A program made the translations under genes and the position numbers. A DNA stretch of 64,000 bases from an uncultured Acidovorax sp. (GTDB taxonomy: Bacteria > Pseudomonadota > Gammaproteobacteria > Burkholderiales > Burkholderiaceae_C): contig CAJYKV010000007.1 of NCBI GenBank assembly GCA_913774955.1, positions 269,693 to 333,692 on the forward strand, in the 5' to 3' direction. The notes under the pieces are model-generated. The model was not told the DNA's origin, searched no databases, and saw only the letters and a list, made by a program, of their open reading frames with translations. Shown one piece after another: positions 31,050 to 39,697 of this stretch. The stretch's first letter is position 1; every line of letters starts with the position of its first letter.

Positions 31050-32587
31050 CAGCGGGGGCCCTCCGTCTGTGCGAGCGCCCGTTCATAGACGCGCCGGTAG
31101 CGGTCGAACATGAGCGTGTCGGTGTAGTAGCGTTCGACGCGCGCCACGGCGGCGCGGCTCGCGGCATGCCAGGCGGGCGCGTCGTTGATGAGTGCGAGAG
31201 AGGCATCCGCGAGCTGCTGCGGATCGGCGATCGGCACCACCTTGCCCGAGGCGCCGAGCGCGCGGTCTTCCTCGTCCAGCCCCTCGATGAGCTGGCGGCA
31301 CGAACCCACGTCGGTGGAGACGGCCGGCACGCCTGCGGCGTAGCCCTCCAGCAGCACCAGCGGCAGCGCCTCGCTGATCGACGAGAGGACGACGAGGCCG
31401 ATGCGCGGCATCAGGTCCTCGACCTTCTGGAAGCCGAGGAAGCGCACGTTGTTCTCCAGCCCCAGGCTGCGCACCAGGTTCTCGCATTCCTGCGCGTAGG
31501 AGCGGTCTTCCTCGGCGGGGCCGGCGATCCAGCCTTCGGCGTCGGGCCGCTGGTTCACCACCCGGCGCATCGCGCGGATGAAGGTCTTGATGTCCTTGAT
31601 CGGCACCACGCGGCCGATCAGGCAGAGGACCGGCGGCACCTCGGCAGGGCGCTGGCTGCGCAGCGCGGCGAACCGCCCGAGCTTGATGCCGTTGGGAATG
31701 TTGAAGGTGCGCTCGGGGGCCGCGCCGTCGGCCACCTGCCGCGTCCGGTTGGCCTCGTAGAGCGCGATGATCGGATCGGCCGACGCGTAGCAGTAATAGC
31801 CCAGCCACTCGAAGAACTGGATCCACATCTGACGGAAGTACGACAGCTCGGTCGGATCGCGCTGGAAGATGTTGCGGTTGTCGCGGATCCACTCGCTCTT
31901 GAAGAGGTCGATCTTGCGTTCCTTGGTGTAGATGCCGTGCTCCGAGAGGATGAGCGGCACGCCGCGCATCTGCCGCGCCAGGCCGCCCAGGTAGCCCGCG
32001 TAGCCGGTGGAGGCGCTGTGCACGGCGCGCACGCGCGGCATGCTGCGGGCCACGCGCGCCAGCATCCAGAGCGGCTGGTACATGATGCGCACGGTCCAGA
32101 AGTAGTCCACGAAGGACGGATCGGTGCAGTGCTCGCGGTAGCTCTGGCAGATGATCTCCCAGGCGCGCTCGCTGTAGAGGAAGTCCTCCATCGGCAGGCG
32201 GCCGCCGGGCTGCATCTCCAGGCTGATGCGCTGGAAGGCCGCGATCGCCTCGGGGCTGCGGTGGCCGAGCCGGAAGGAGTCGACCAGCGTGCGCACCATC
32301 TCGAGCGCGGCGTGGTCGCCCTTGCGGCGCGCGGGCATGGAGCGCACGCCGAGGTGTTCGTAGAGGTAATGCTCTTCGAAATGCACCACGTTGGGCGGCA
32401 GTTCGTATTTGAAGCCGGAATAGTCCTCGCGCCGGCTGCCGAGGAAGACGATGGCGAAACGGTACTCGGGGTAGGCCCGGATGATCTGGTTGATCCAGCT
32501 CGACACCCCGCCGCTCACGTAGGGGAAGGTGCCCTCGAGCAGCAGCGCGATGTCGGCTTCCTGGGCCTGGGGATGGACGTCGCTCAT
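31049..32587 (-). CDS. pelF: Pel polysaccharide glycosyltransferase PelF
   Basis: PelF (512 residues) is a cytoplasmic GT4-family (GT-B fold) glycosyltransferase using UDP-sugars to build the Pel chain. It starts DIALLLEGTFPYVSGGVSSW, the PelF hallmark, and ends with the nucleotide-sugar site: LIGRVVPIKDIKTFIRA, GFQKVEDLMPRIGLVVLSSISEALPLV and the EGYAAGVPAVSTDVGS loop, given here as its pieces. ATG 32587 is chosen because homology begins there; both ends overlap neighbours by four bases. Confidence 0.96.
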   Translation of the reverse strand: MSDVHPQAQEADIALLLEGTFPYVSGGVSSWINQIIRAYPEYRFAIVFLGSRREDYSGFKYELPPNVVHFEEHYLYEHLGVRSMPARRKGDHAALEMVRTLVDSFRLGHRSPEAIAAFQRISLEMQPGGRLPMEDFLYSERAWEIICQSYREHCTDPSFVDYFWTVRIMYQPLWMLARVARSMPRVRAVHSASTGYAGYLGGLARQMRGVPLILSEHGIYTKERKIDLFKSEWIRDNRNIFQRDPTELSYFRQMWIQFFEWLGYYCYASADPIIALYEANRTRQVADGAAPERTFNIPNGIKLGRFAALRSQRPAEVPPVLCLIGRVVPIKDIKTFIRAMRRVVNQRPDAEGWIAGPAEEDRSYAQECENLVRSLGLENNVRFLGFQKVEDLMPRIGLVVLSSISEALPLVLLEGYAAGVPAVSTDVGSCRQLIEGLDEEDRALGASGKVVPIADPQQLADASLALINDAPAWHAASRAAVARVERYYTDTLMFDRYRRVYERALAQTEGPR

Positions 32588-33597
32588 CGGGCTTTCCAGT
32601 AATCGAGCACGGGCCGCAGGCGCGGCAGGGCGCGCCACTGGCCGAGCTCCTGCAGCAGCGCGCGGGCCTGCGCGTAGTCGCGACGCTCGAAGCACAGCTC
32701 GGCCTGGTAGGGCAGCACGCGCGTGGCGGGCAGGCCGAGTTCGCGGGCGCGCGCATAGGCTTCGCCCGCTGCCTCGGTCAGGCCCTGGGCGTGCAGCAGG
32801 CGGCCGCGCCGCAGGTTCAGTTGCGCATTGCCGGGCGACTGCGCCAGCACCCTGTCGCAGTAGCGCAGCGATTCGTGGATGGCGTGGGTGCGCAGGTCGC
32901 CCTGCACCAGTTCCTGGTAGACCAGTTCCCAGTAGAGGTCGGACAGCCGGTGCGCAGCCTCGAGCGTCTGCGGCCCGGGCGTGGCGCCTTCCTCGGCCTC
33001 GGCGCGGCGCAGGGCGTCCAGCTCGCTGTCGATGGTGCGGTTGATGCGCTTTTCCAGCGTGTCGAGCATGCCGTAGGCGAGCAGCCGCAGGTCTTCGCTC
33101 GGATCGCTCAGGATGCTGCGCAGCAGCGGCGACGCGATGCGGCCCGAGACGTGCTGCAGCGCGACCATGGCGCGCAGGCGGGTCTGCATGGGCGCCTGGG
33201 CGTTGCCCAGGAAGGACCGCAGCCCGGCCTGCCGGAAGCTCGCCTGCATGCGCTGGTGCAGGTCGAATTCCGGCAGCTGCAGCGATTCGAAATCCTCCTG
33301 GCCCTGCGGCGTGCGGTACAGGCGCAGCACCACCACCGCCACCACCACGCCGACGAAGCCGGCGATCGGCACCGCGTAGCTGAAGACCGCCATGAGCGCC
33401 ATCACCGGCAGGCGCGGGCGGGCCTGTTCGCCCGACAGCAGCGGCAGCAGGCACAGCGCCAGCATCGCGCAGGCGAGCGCATGAACGATGAGGTAGCTCG
33501 CCAGCGCCGCGTCGGAGCGGCCCTGCAGCATCAGGGGGCCGCTCCAGGCACCGATCTCGAGCAGGAAGGCGGTGATGCCGAGCTTCAGGTTAAGCAT
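32584..33597 (-). CDS. pelE: Pel polysaccharide protein PelE
   Basis: PelE (337 residues) is an inner-membrane protein that joins PelD and PelG in the synthase complex. It has two or three N-terminal hydrophobic segments (about residues 5-20, 30-60 and 65-95) and a C-terminal helical part with TPR-like units (ALRYCDRVLAQSPGNAQLNLR-like repeats, key residues SPGNAQLNLRRGRLL). The ATG overlaps the pelD stop; its own stop overlaps the pelF start. Confidence 0.9.
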   Translation of the reverse strand: MLNLKLGITAFLLEIGAWSGPLMLQGRSDAALASYLIVHALACAMLALCLLPLLSGEQARPRLPVMALMAVFSYAVPIAGFVGVVVAVVVLRLYRTPQGQEDFESLQLPEFDLHQRMQASFRQAGLRSFLGNAQAPMQTRLRAMVALQHVSGRIASPLLRSILSDPSEDLRLLAYGMLDTLEKRINRTIDSELDALRRAEAEEGATPGPQTLEAAHRLSDLYWELVYQELVQGDLRTHAIHESLRYCDRVLAQSPGNAQLNLRRGRLLHAQGLTEAAGEAYARARELGLPATRVLPYQAELCFERRDYAQARALLQELGQWRALPRLRPVLDYWKAR

Positions 33598-35008
33598 GGG
33601 CCATCCCGTGCAGTCGCTCCAGCACCGCGAGGGGCTCGCCGTCCAGCAGCACCACGTGGGGGAAGATGCCGGCCTCGGCAAGCGGCTGGCCGCTCTTCTG
33701 CTGCGCCCAGTTCTCGAGCCGGTTGATGTAGCCCTCCGCCGTGGCCTGGTCGCCCAGCGGCATCAGCACGGCCAGCACCTGGCGCTCCGGGCCGGTGATC
33801 AGCCAGCTTTCGTCGAGCTCGCGCTTGAGCCGCTCGATCTGCGACGGCAGGCCCCGCTCGATGGCGCGGGGCAGGAATTCGAGCGCCACGATGATGCTCG
33901 GCACCCGGGTGGTGTCGCGCATGTGCGCCAGCCGCTGCGCCTCGAACGCGAAATCGGCGGGGCAGTCCGGAATGCGCTCGACGAGCGGCCGCGCCAGCGT
34001 CTGCATGGCGAGTCCGTCGGTGTAGTAGCCCAGCAGCAGGTTGATGGTCTGGAGGTTCTCGTCCTGCAGTGAGAAGAACGGCATGTCCTCGATCACGAGC
34101 AGGCCGTAGATCTCGCCGCCCAGGTCCAGCAGCGGCGCCACGGCGAGGTAGCGGGTCTGCTGCTGGTGCGTGAGCAGCTGGCTGATGTGGCAGAGCTTGC
34201 GGGTCTCCAGGGCCTGCAGCACCAGCGGATCGCGCGTGTCGAGCGGCTCGCTGCCGCTGCCGATGCGCGCCACGGGCTCGGCCTCGGCCTGGTCGTCGGC
34301 GGCGGCGTGCAGCGCGGCCGATTCGAGCTGGCAGTACTGCGCCAGCAGCCGCAGCAGGGTCTGCGCGCCCTGCGCCGGGTCCTGCTGCTGCGCGTCCACG
34401 CTTTGCAGCGTGGCGAGCGCGTCGCGCATCGACATGGGGCGGCCGATGAGCTCCTGCTCCAGCCGGTCGTGCGACAGGCGCAGCAGGTAGTACTGCCGCA
34501 CCAGATGCTCCAGGCGCTGGTCGAGGTAGAGCTGCACGTTCTCGGCGCGCCGGGTGCGTGCCTGCCACAGGCTGGAGAATTCGCCCACGATCAGCACCAG
34601 GATCAGCCCGCCCAGGAAGAAGAGCTGCGGGAATCGTTCGTAGTGGCCGAAGTTCACCAGCAGCCAGCCCCCGAGCAGCACCACGGCGCCGCCCAGCCCC
34701 GCCAGCGGGCCGTAGCGCAGCGCCACGATCACCGGCGCGAACCAGGCCCAGGGAAAGTCGCCTTCGCTCCAGATCGGGTCTTGCGGATGCAGCAGCAGGC
34801 CGAGCGCGATCGCCAGCCCGGGCAGCAGCAGCGTCTCCAGCAGCATGATCGCCGGCCGCGTGTCGGTGGCGGCGAGCTTGCCCAGCAATTGCTCGGGCAC
34901 CGGCCGCAGGCCCGCGCGGCCCTTCGCCGGCGCGGGGGTGGGGGCGGCGCCGACCGCGCGGCGGCGGCCGGCGGCTGCGGCGGGCGGGGGGGACTTCTCC
35001 GGTGGCAT
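33590..35008 (-). CDS. pelD: c-di-GMP receptor PelD
   Basis: PelD is the inner-membrane receptor through which cyclic-di-GMP switches Pel synthesis on. The 472-residue protein has an Ala/Pro-rich start, four membrane helices (about residues 55-140), a short coiled segment, a GAF domain (about 170-320) and a degenerate GGDEF domain. The active-site signature is lost (ATAEG in place of GGDEF). The inhibitory site is kept: Arg396-Glu-Leu-Asp399 (RLKRELDESW), with Arg430 as a candidate third contact, spacing like that in Pseudomonas PelD. ATG 35008 is seven bases after the pelC stop; a GTG at 35026 would add six residues. Confidence 0.93.
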   Translation of the reverse strand: MPPEKSPPPAAAAGRRRAVGAAPTPAPAKGRAGLRPVPEQLLGKLAATDTRPAIMLLETLLLPGLAIALGLLLHPQDPIWSEGDFPWAWFAPVIVALRYGPLAGLGGAVVLLGGWLLVNFGHYERFPQLFFLGGLILVLIVGEFSSLWQARTRRAENVQLYLDQRLEHLVRQYYLLRLSHDRLEQELIGRPMSMRDALATLQSVDAQQQDPAQGAQTLLRLLAQYCQLESAALHAAADDQAEAEPVARIGSGSEPLDTRDPLVLQALETRKLCHISQLLTHQQQTRYLAVAPLLDLGGEIYGLLVIEDMPFFSLQDENLQTINLLLGYYTDGLAMQTLARPLVERIPDCPADFAFEAQRLAHMRDTTRVPSIIVALEFLPRAIERGLPSQIERLKRELDESWLITGPERQVLAVLMPLGDQATAEGYINRLENWAQQKSGQPLAEAGIFPHVVLLDGEPLAVLERLHGMAHA

Positions 35009-35015
35009 GGCGGCG

Positions 35016-35570
35016 TCAGCGGGCACCGGACAGGCCGGAGTCCATCAGGCTGCGGATCAGCTTCTGCGCCACGCCCGAGAGGGATTCGCGGCTCCAGCCG
35101 CTCTTGCCGCCGGTGCCGCTCCAGAGCGTGTCGCCCGTCGCCACGTCGATGATCTGCAGCGTGACGCCGGCCGCGGGCTCGCCATCCACGCCGACCTTGT
35201 AGCGCCATTCGTCCACCGCGCCCGCGAGCGCGTACTTGGCCTGCTTCTCGCGGGCCCAGGCGAGGACGTCCTCCTGGCGCTTGGCGTCGCCCGCGTCGAA
35301 GAGAGCCTCCTGTTGCGCGCCGCCGGGATAGCGCTGCACGCGGCCGATCCCGCGGGCCTGGAGCAGGGCGAGCGAGATCGCTTCCGCGCGGTTGCCCGCC
35401 AGCGGGGTCTCGGTGTGGTTCGCGAAGGGCAGCACCACCCAGGTGGCGTTGCGTTCGAGCGGCGGCGGCGCGCCGCGGTCGATGGTGGAGCACGCCGCGA
35501 GCAGCACCAGGATCAGGCCTCCGGCGGCGCCGGTACGCAGGCGTTGCAGCAGGGAGCGTGGATGTTGCAT
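35016..35570 (-). CDS. pelC: Pel export lipoprotein PelC
   Basis: PelC (184 residues) is an outer-membrane lipoprotein that forms a dodecameric ring below the PelB channel and guides the cationic polymer. Lipobox LLAAC with Cys27, then WVVLPFANHTETPLAG and the C-terminal LQIIDVATGDTLWSGTGG and EKSGWS-like segment (here GKSGWSRESL) are typical. ATG 35570 follows an AAGGA SD. It lies between pelB (56 bp gap) and pelD. Confidence 0.92.
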   Translation of the reverse strand: MQHPRSLLQRLRTGAAGGLILVLLAACSTIDRGAPPPLERNATWVVLPFANHTETPLAGNRAEAISLALLQARGIGRVQRYPGGAQQEALFDAGDAKRQEDVLAWAREKQAKYALAGAVDEWRYKVGVDGEPAAGVTLQIIDVATGDTLWSGTGGKSGWSRESLSGVAQKLIRSLMDSGLSGAR

Positions 35571-35626
35571 GGGGGAGTCCTTTCTTCCTTGGAGAAACGG
35601 TTCGGGGTTCTTCGAATGCATGGATA

Positions 35627-38600
35627 TCAGAAGTGCAGGCGGTAGCTGAAGGCCAGGTTGCGGTTGAGGCCCTGCTGCAGTTGCAGCCCGGACTTGCTCA
35701 TTCCCCAGGTCAGGCCCAGGTGGTCGCCGCCGATCACGCTGCCGGCCACACCCACGCGCAGCTCGTAGCCCGGCCCCAGGCGGCTGTGCCAGGTGCGGCT
35801 CGCGCTGGCGTAGGGCCGCAGCGTGCGCGAATACTCTTCTTCGTAGCGCATGTTGGTGGACACCTGCAGGCCGTAGTAGCTGAAGCTCTCGGGCAGGAAG
35901 TAGTCCTGTCCGGGCTCGATGCCGGGCAGCAGGTAGCGGCGGAACTCCTGGTCGCGCGGCGAGAGCGAGAAGATGTCGTTGCGCGAGAAATCGTGGCGCG
36001 ACCAGAACGCTCCGAACTCCAGCAGGGGCGCTTCCTGCCGGTAGGTGTGGGTGTAGCTCAGCGTGGTGTGGCGGCCGCTGCCCAGGCCCGTGCCCGTCTG
36101 CAGGCGGTAGCGGTCGTTCGCGTACTCGATGGAGAAGCGGTCCAGGCGCGTGGCCTGGTAGCGCACGCTCGCGCCCGCGCGGTCCTTCATGCCGGCGATG
36201 CGCAGCGCCAGGCTCTCCTGGCTGGGCAGCTGGAAGCCGAGTTCCATGCGCAGCGTGAGGCGGTTGTCGATGCGCTGCTCGTGCTCGATCTGCACGGGGG
36301 TATAGGCCTGGAAGCTCACGCGGCGGCCGGCGCGCAGCGTGGTCTCGCCGTCCGGATGGCGCCAGTGCAGGCGGGCGTCGAACACGCTTTCGTCCGGCGG
36401 ATTCACCACCACCAGCGGGTCGCTGGAGCGGCGGCGGATGCTGGCGAACTCCAGGTCGAGCGCCAGCCGCGGATTGAAGGCGATGTGGAAGCGGCTGCCG
36501 CCCTCGACCTCGTCCAGGCCGCCCAGCTGCTGGATCTTGCCGTAGCCGCCGGCATGGTCGCTGAAGGCCAGCAGGGTTTCGGTGAGCTGCAGCTGCAGGG
36601 GTTCGTCCTCGCGCTGCTCGCCCTGCGCCTCGAAGGCGGCGCTCTGCGCGAGCCGCACGTCGTCCACCGCGCGCGCGGCATTCACGCGGTCGTAGCGCGG
36701 CAGGCGCTCGTCGAACTGCTCCAGCAGCTGGCCGGTGGCGGCCTTGTCGTCCTCGGCCAGCGCCACCGTGATCTCCGCCCAGAGCGGCCGGTTGGTGCGC
36801 GTGCCCCGGGCACGTGCGTACTGCTGCCAGAGGTAGCCGCGCTCGGCGGTGTATTCGCCGGCATCCTGCAGCCAGCCGATGGCGGTTTCGGCCGCCGCGT
36901 TGGACATGCGGCCGCGGTCGTCCGTGTCCATGCGCAGCAGCTCCCGCAGCACGTCCAGCGCCGGGTCGCCGGGCCGTTGCGTCAGCATGAGGCGGGCGCG
37001 CGCGACGCGGCGCGTCGTGTCCAGCCCTTCCTCGGTGAGCCAGCGGGCGCGGGCCTGCTGCGGCGTGAGCCGCCGGCCCTGGCCGCCCTGGCGCGCGGCC
37101 TGCCATTCGCGCGAGAGCAGTTCGCGGCGCAGGCGCCAGGAGCGGTCGGTCTGCTGGTTCTGGTCCAGCGCGTCCGCGTAGTTCATCAGCCAGAGGAAAT
37201 CATCCTGGTGCCGCGCTACGCGCGGCGTGAGGTAGCGCTCCAGTGCCACCTGCGGCAGCGAGAGCGCCTGGTAGGCGGCCGCGAGCGCGTCCTTCACGTC
37301 CTCGTCGCGCGCCCAGTTCCGCTCCTGTGTCGTCAGCAGGGTGCGCAGCGAGACTGCATCGTTGCTGTCGATGAACAGCCAGATCAGCGCCTGCCGCATC
37401 TCGGACGAATCCGGACTGCTGCGCAGGCCGTCCTCGTAATAGCTGCGCGCACGCGCGAGGTCGCCCTGGCTCTGGTAGTAGCCCCCCGCCAGGCGCAGGA
37501 ATTCGGGAATTTCCCGCAGCGCGGCCACGGACTGCTTCGTCTCCTGCGAGCCGTCTTCCAGCTTGCGCATCAGGGCGCCCATCGCCTCCCACTGGTTGCG
37601 GCTGGAATAGACCGAGAGCGCGTCCACGAGGTAGCGCGGATCGCCGAACTTCTCCCAGGCGAGCGCCGACACCTTGGCGCCTTCGAGCGGCTGGTCGGGC
37701 ATCAGCAGGCGGATCAGCGCGTCGTAGTCGGACCGGTCGTGGTCCTTCGCGCCCACCAGGGCCCGGTAGGCTTGCACGGCCAGGGCCTGCCGCTGCCGGC
37801 TTTCGGCGAGCTGGCCGGTCAGGCGCCAGAAATCCATGGCGGTGGCCTCCGCAGGAGCCTGCCGCTGCTGGGCGGCCTCCAGCCAGGCCAGGCCCTCGTC
37901 GGGCCGGTCGTGGGTGAGCGCCAGCACCGCCGCGCGCATGGCGCGCTCGGGCGTGAGCTGCTTCGGGTCGGCCAGCAGCCGGCGCCACGTCTCGAGCGCC
38001 AGCGTGGGCTGGCCGGCGCGCTCGGCCAACTGGGCCAGCAGTTCCACCGTCTCGGGCGTCCTGGCATGCTGGCGCAGGTAGTCGATGGCCGGCTGGGGCT
38101 CGCCGATGCGTTCGTAGGCCGCGACCAGCTGGCGGATCAGCGCGGGATCATCGGGCCGCTGGCGCAACTGGAAGCGGATGCCCTGCACCAGCGCGGTGTC
38201 GTCGAACTGTCCCGGCGCGATCCGCAGCACGGCCTGCCAGGCGGCTTCCTTCTGCGTGCGCTGGGCCACCACCAGCCAGTTCTGCAGTGCCACGCCGGGC
38301 CGCTGCGACCATTCCGACACCTGGGCCAGCCGCTCGCGCCAGGCCATGTCGTCCGGACGGGCCTGCACCGCGGCGTGCGCGATCAGCCAGGCGTCGTCGA
38401 GCTTGCGGTTTTCCAGGAACACCTCGTAGGCGATGCCGTAGATCTTCTCGTCGTAGGGCAGCAGGTGCGCGGGCATGGGCACCGGGGGGGCGGCCACGGC
38501 CGGTGCCGGGCGCGCCGCGCCGGGTGACACGGGTGCGGGCGCGACAGCGGGATCCAGTGTCGGTGTGGGTGTGGGTGCGGGGCCCGCCGTGCGGCGCACG

Positions 38601-39697
38601 CCCCAGGCCTCGCCCGTCGCGCCGGCTGCCGCAGGCGGAAGCGAGAACGTGGGAGGGCGCAGCAGGTGGGCGCCGTCGTCGTAGCGCGCGGCGGGCGGTG
38701 GGGCCGGTGCGGGCTCCGGGGTGGCGGCCAAGCCATGCCACGCCATCGGCCGCAGCAGCGTGCCCACGGGCGGCGAAGCCGATGCCAGCACGGTGGCGCT
38801 GTCCTGCCGCTGGTGCAGCCACGAGATGCGCAGCAGCTGGCGCACGTAGCGGTCGGCGACGGCGGGTTTGCCGGCCGCGCGTGCGAGCTGCGTGATCATC
38901 AGCAGCACCTGCGGATCCCTCGCGAGCGGCCCGATCTCGCGCTCGGCCATCTCCAGCGCATCCACGGGGCGGTTGCCCGACTGCAGGGTGCGCACCGCGG
39001 CGAGGTAGTACTCCTTGGCCTTGCCCGCGTCGGGCGTGGCGCGGCGCGCCAGCAGGTAGAGCTCGGCGGAGCCGGTGTAGTCCGACTGGCCGAGCGCCTC
39101 CTTGGCGGCGCGCTCGTAGAGTTGGGCCGCTTCGCGCGGGTCGGAGGCCTCCTCGGCCATCCGGCGCGTCATCGCGGCACCGAGCACGCGGTCCTGCAGT
39201 TCCGCGGCGCGGCGGGTGAGCAGCACGCGGCGCTCCAGCGGCCAGGGCTCCGCGGACAGCACGCGCAGCTGCCGCAGCAGGTCTTCGCGCATCGCCTTGC
39301 GGTAGGTGGCCTCGCGCTCGGGCGTGCGCTGGTAGTCGGTGTAGGAGAGCTCCCAGAGCGCCCAGAGCGCGTCGCGGTGGATCTGCGGATCGGGCGAATC
39401 TAGCGCGGGCTGCAGCGTGGCGCGCGCGTCCGCCATCTGGCCGACGGCGATCTGGCGCTGCGCGAGCAGCAGCCGCAGCCGGGGATTGTCGGGGTCGCTG
39501 CGCAGCAGGTTGTGCAGATAGGCCACCGAGAGCGCGGAGTTCTCGGTCTCGGCCAGGCGGCGCTCCAGATCCTGGCGCGGATAGAGCAGCCAGAGCCCGC
39601 CGCCCACCATGCCGGCGAGCAGCGTGATCAGCCAGGGCGGCGCCAGGACGGGGCGCTCAGCGTGCTGGGCACTGGAGCTGGATTTGCGCAGCAGCAT
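35627..39697 (-). CDS. pelB: Pel outer-membrane export porin PelB
   Basis: PelB (1356 residues) is the outer-membrane exporter. One N-terminal membrane helix (WLITLLAGMVGGGLWLLY) is followed by a long periplasmic superhelix of TPR-like repeats (about 60-1000), which recruits PelA. A C-terminal beta barrel (about 1050-1356) has alternating aromatic strands and a terminal FSYRLHF ending in Phe, as expected for BAM-assembled porins. A Pro/Ala-rich linker around residue 330-440 interrupts the repeats. The start overlaps the end of pelA by 41 bp. Confidence 0.93.
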   Translation of the reverse strand: MLLRKSSSSAQHAERPVLAPPWLITLLAGMVGGGLWLLYPRQDLERRLAETENSALSVAYLHNLLRSDPDNPRLRLLLAQRQIAVGQMADARATLQPALDSPDPQIHRDALWALWELSYTDYQRTPEREATYRKAMREDLLRQLRVLSAEPWPLERRVLLTRRAAELQDRVLGAAMTRRMAEEASDPREAAQLYERAAKEALGQSDYTGSAELYLLARRATPDAGKAKEYYLAAVRTLQSGNRPVDALEMAEREIGPLARDPQVLLMITQLARAAGKPAVADRYVRQLLRISWLHQRQDSATVLASASPPVGTLLRPMAWHGLAATPEPAPAPPPAARYDDGAHLLRPPTFSLPPAAAGATGEAWGVRRTAGPAPTPTPTLDPAVAPAPVSPGAARPAPAVAAPPVPMPAHLLPYDEKIYGIAYEVFLENRKLDDAWLIAHAAVQARPDDMAWRERLAQVSEWSQRPGVALQNWLVVAQRTQKEAAWQAVLRIAPGQFDDTALVQGIRFQLRQRPDDPALIRQLVAAYERIGEPQPAIDYLRQHARTPETVELLAQLAERAGQPTLALETWRRLLADPKQLTPERAMRAAVLALTHDRPDEGLAWLEAAQQRQAPAEATAMDFWRLTGQLAESRQRQALAVQAYRALVGAKDHDRSDYDALIRLLMPDQPLEGAKVSALAWEKFGDPRYLVDALSVYSSRNQWEAMGALMRKLEDGSQETKQSVAALREIPEFLRLAGGYYQSQGDLARARSYYEDGLRSSPDSSEMRQALIWLFIDSNDAVSLRTLLTTQERNWARDEDVKDALAAAYQALSLPQVALERYLTPRVARHQDDFLWLMNYADALDQNQQTDRSWRLRRELLSREWQAARQGGQGRRLTPQQARARWLTEEGLDTTRRVARARLMLTQRPGDPALDVLRELLRMDTDDRGRMSNAAAETAIGWLQDAGEYTAERGYLWQQYARARGTRTNRPLWAEITVALAEDDKAATGQLLEQFDERLPRYDRVNAARAVDDVRLAQSAAFEAQGEQREDEPLQLQLTETLLAFSDHAGGYGKIQQLGGLDEVEGGSRFHIAFNPRLALDLEFASIRRRSSDPLVVVNPPDESVFDARLHWRHPDGETTLRAGRRVSFQAYTPVQIEHEQRIDNRLTLRMELGFQLPSQESLALRIAGMKDRAGASVRYQATRLDRFSIEYANDRYRLQTGTGLGSGRHTTLSYTHTYRQEAPLLEFGAFWSRHDFSRNDIFSLSPRDQEFRRYLLPGIEPGQDYFLPESFSYYGLQVSTNMRYEEEYSRTLRPYASASRTWHSRLGPGYELRVGVAGSVIGGDHLGLTWGMSKSGLQLQQGLNRNLAFSYRLHF

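Noticed and set aside
31049..33454. 801-residue reading of PelF as a longer fusion
   Set aside because: The extra N-terminal part is an out-of-frame reading of pelE; family homology starts at ATG 32587.
35016..37106. 696-codon frame joining pelC to antisense-free upstream sequence
   Set aside because: Upstream part is a shifted reading of pelB; pelC has its own lipoprotein signal and SD at 35570.
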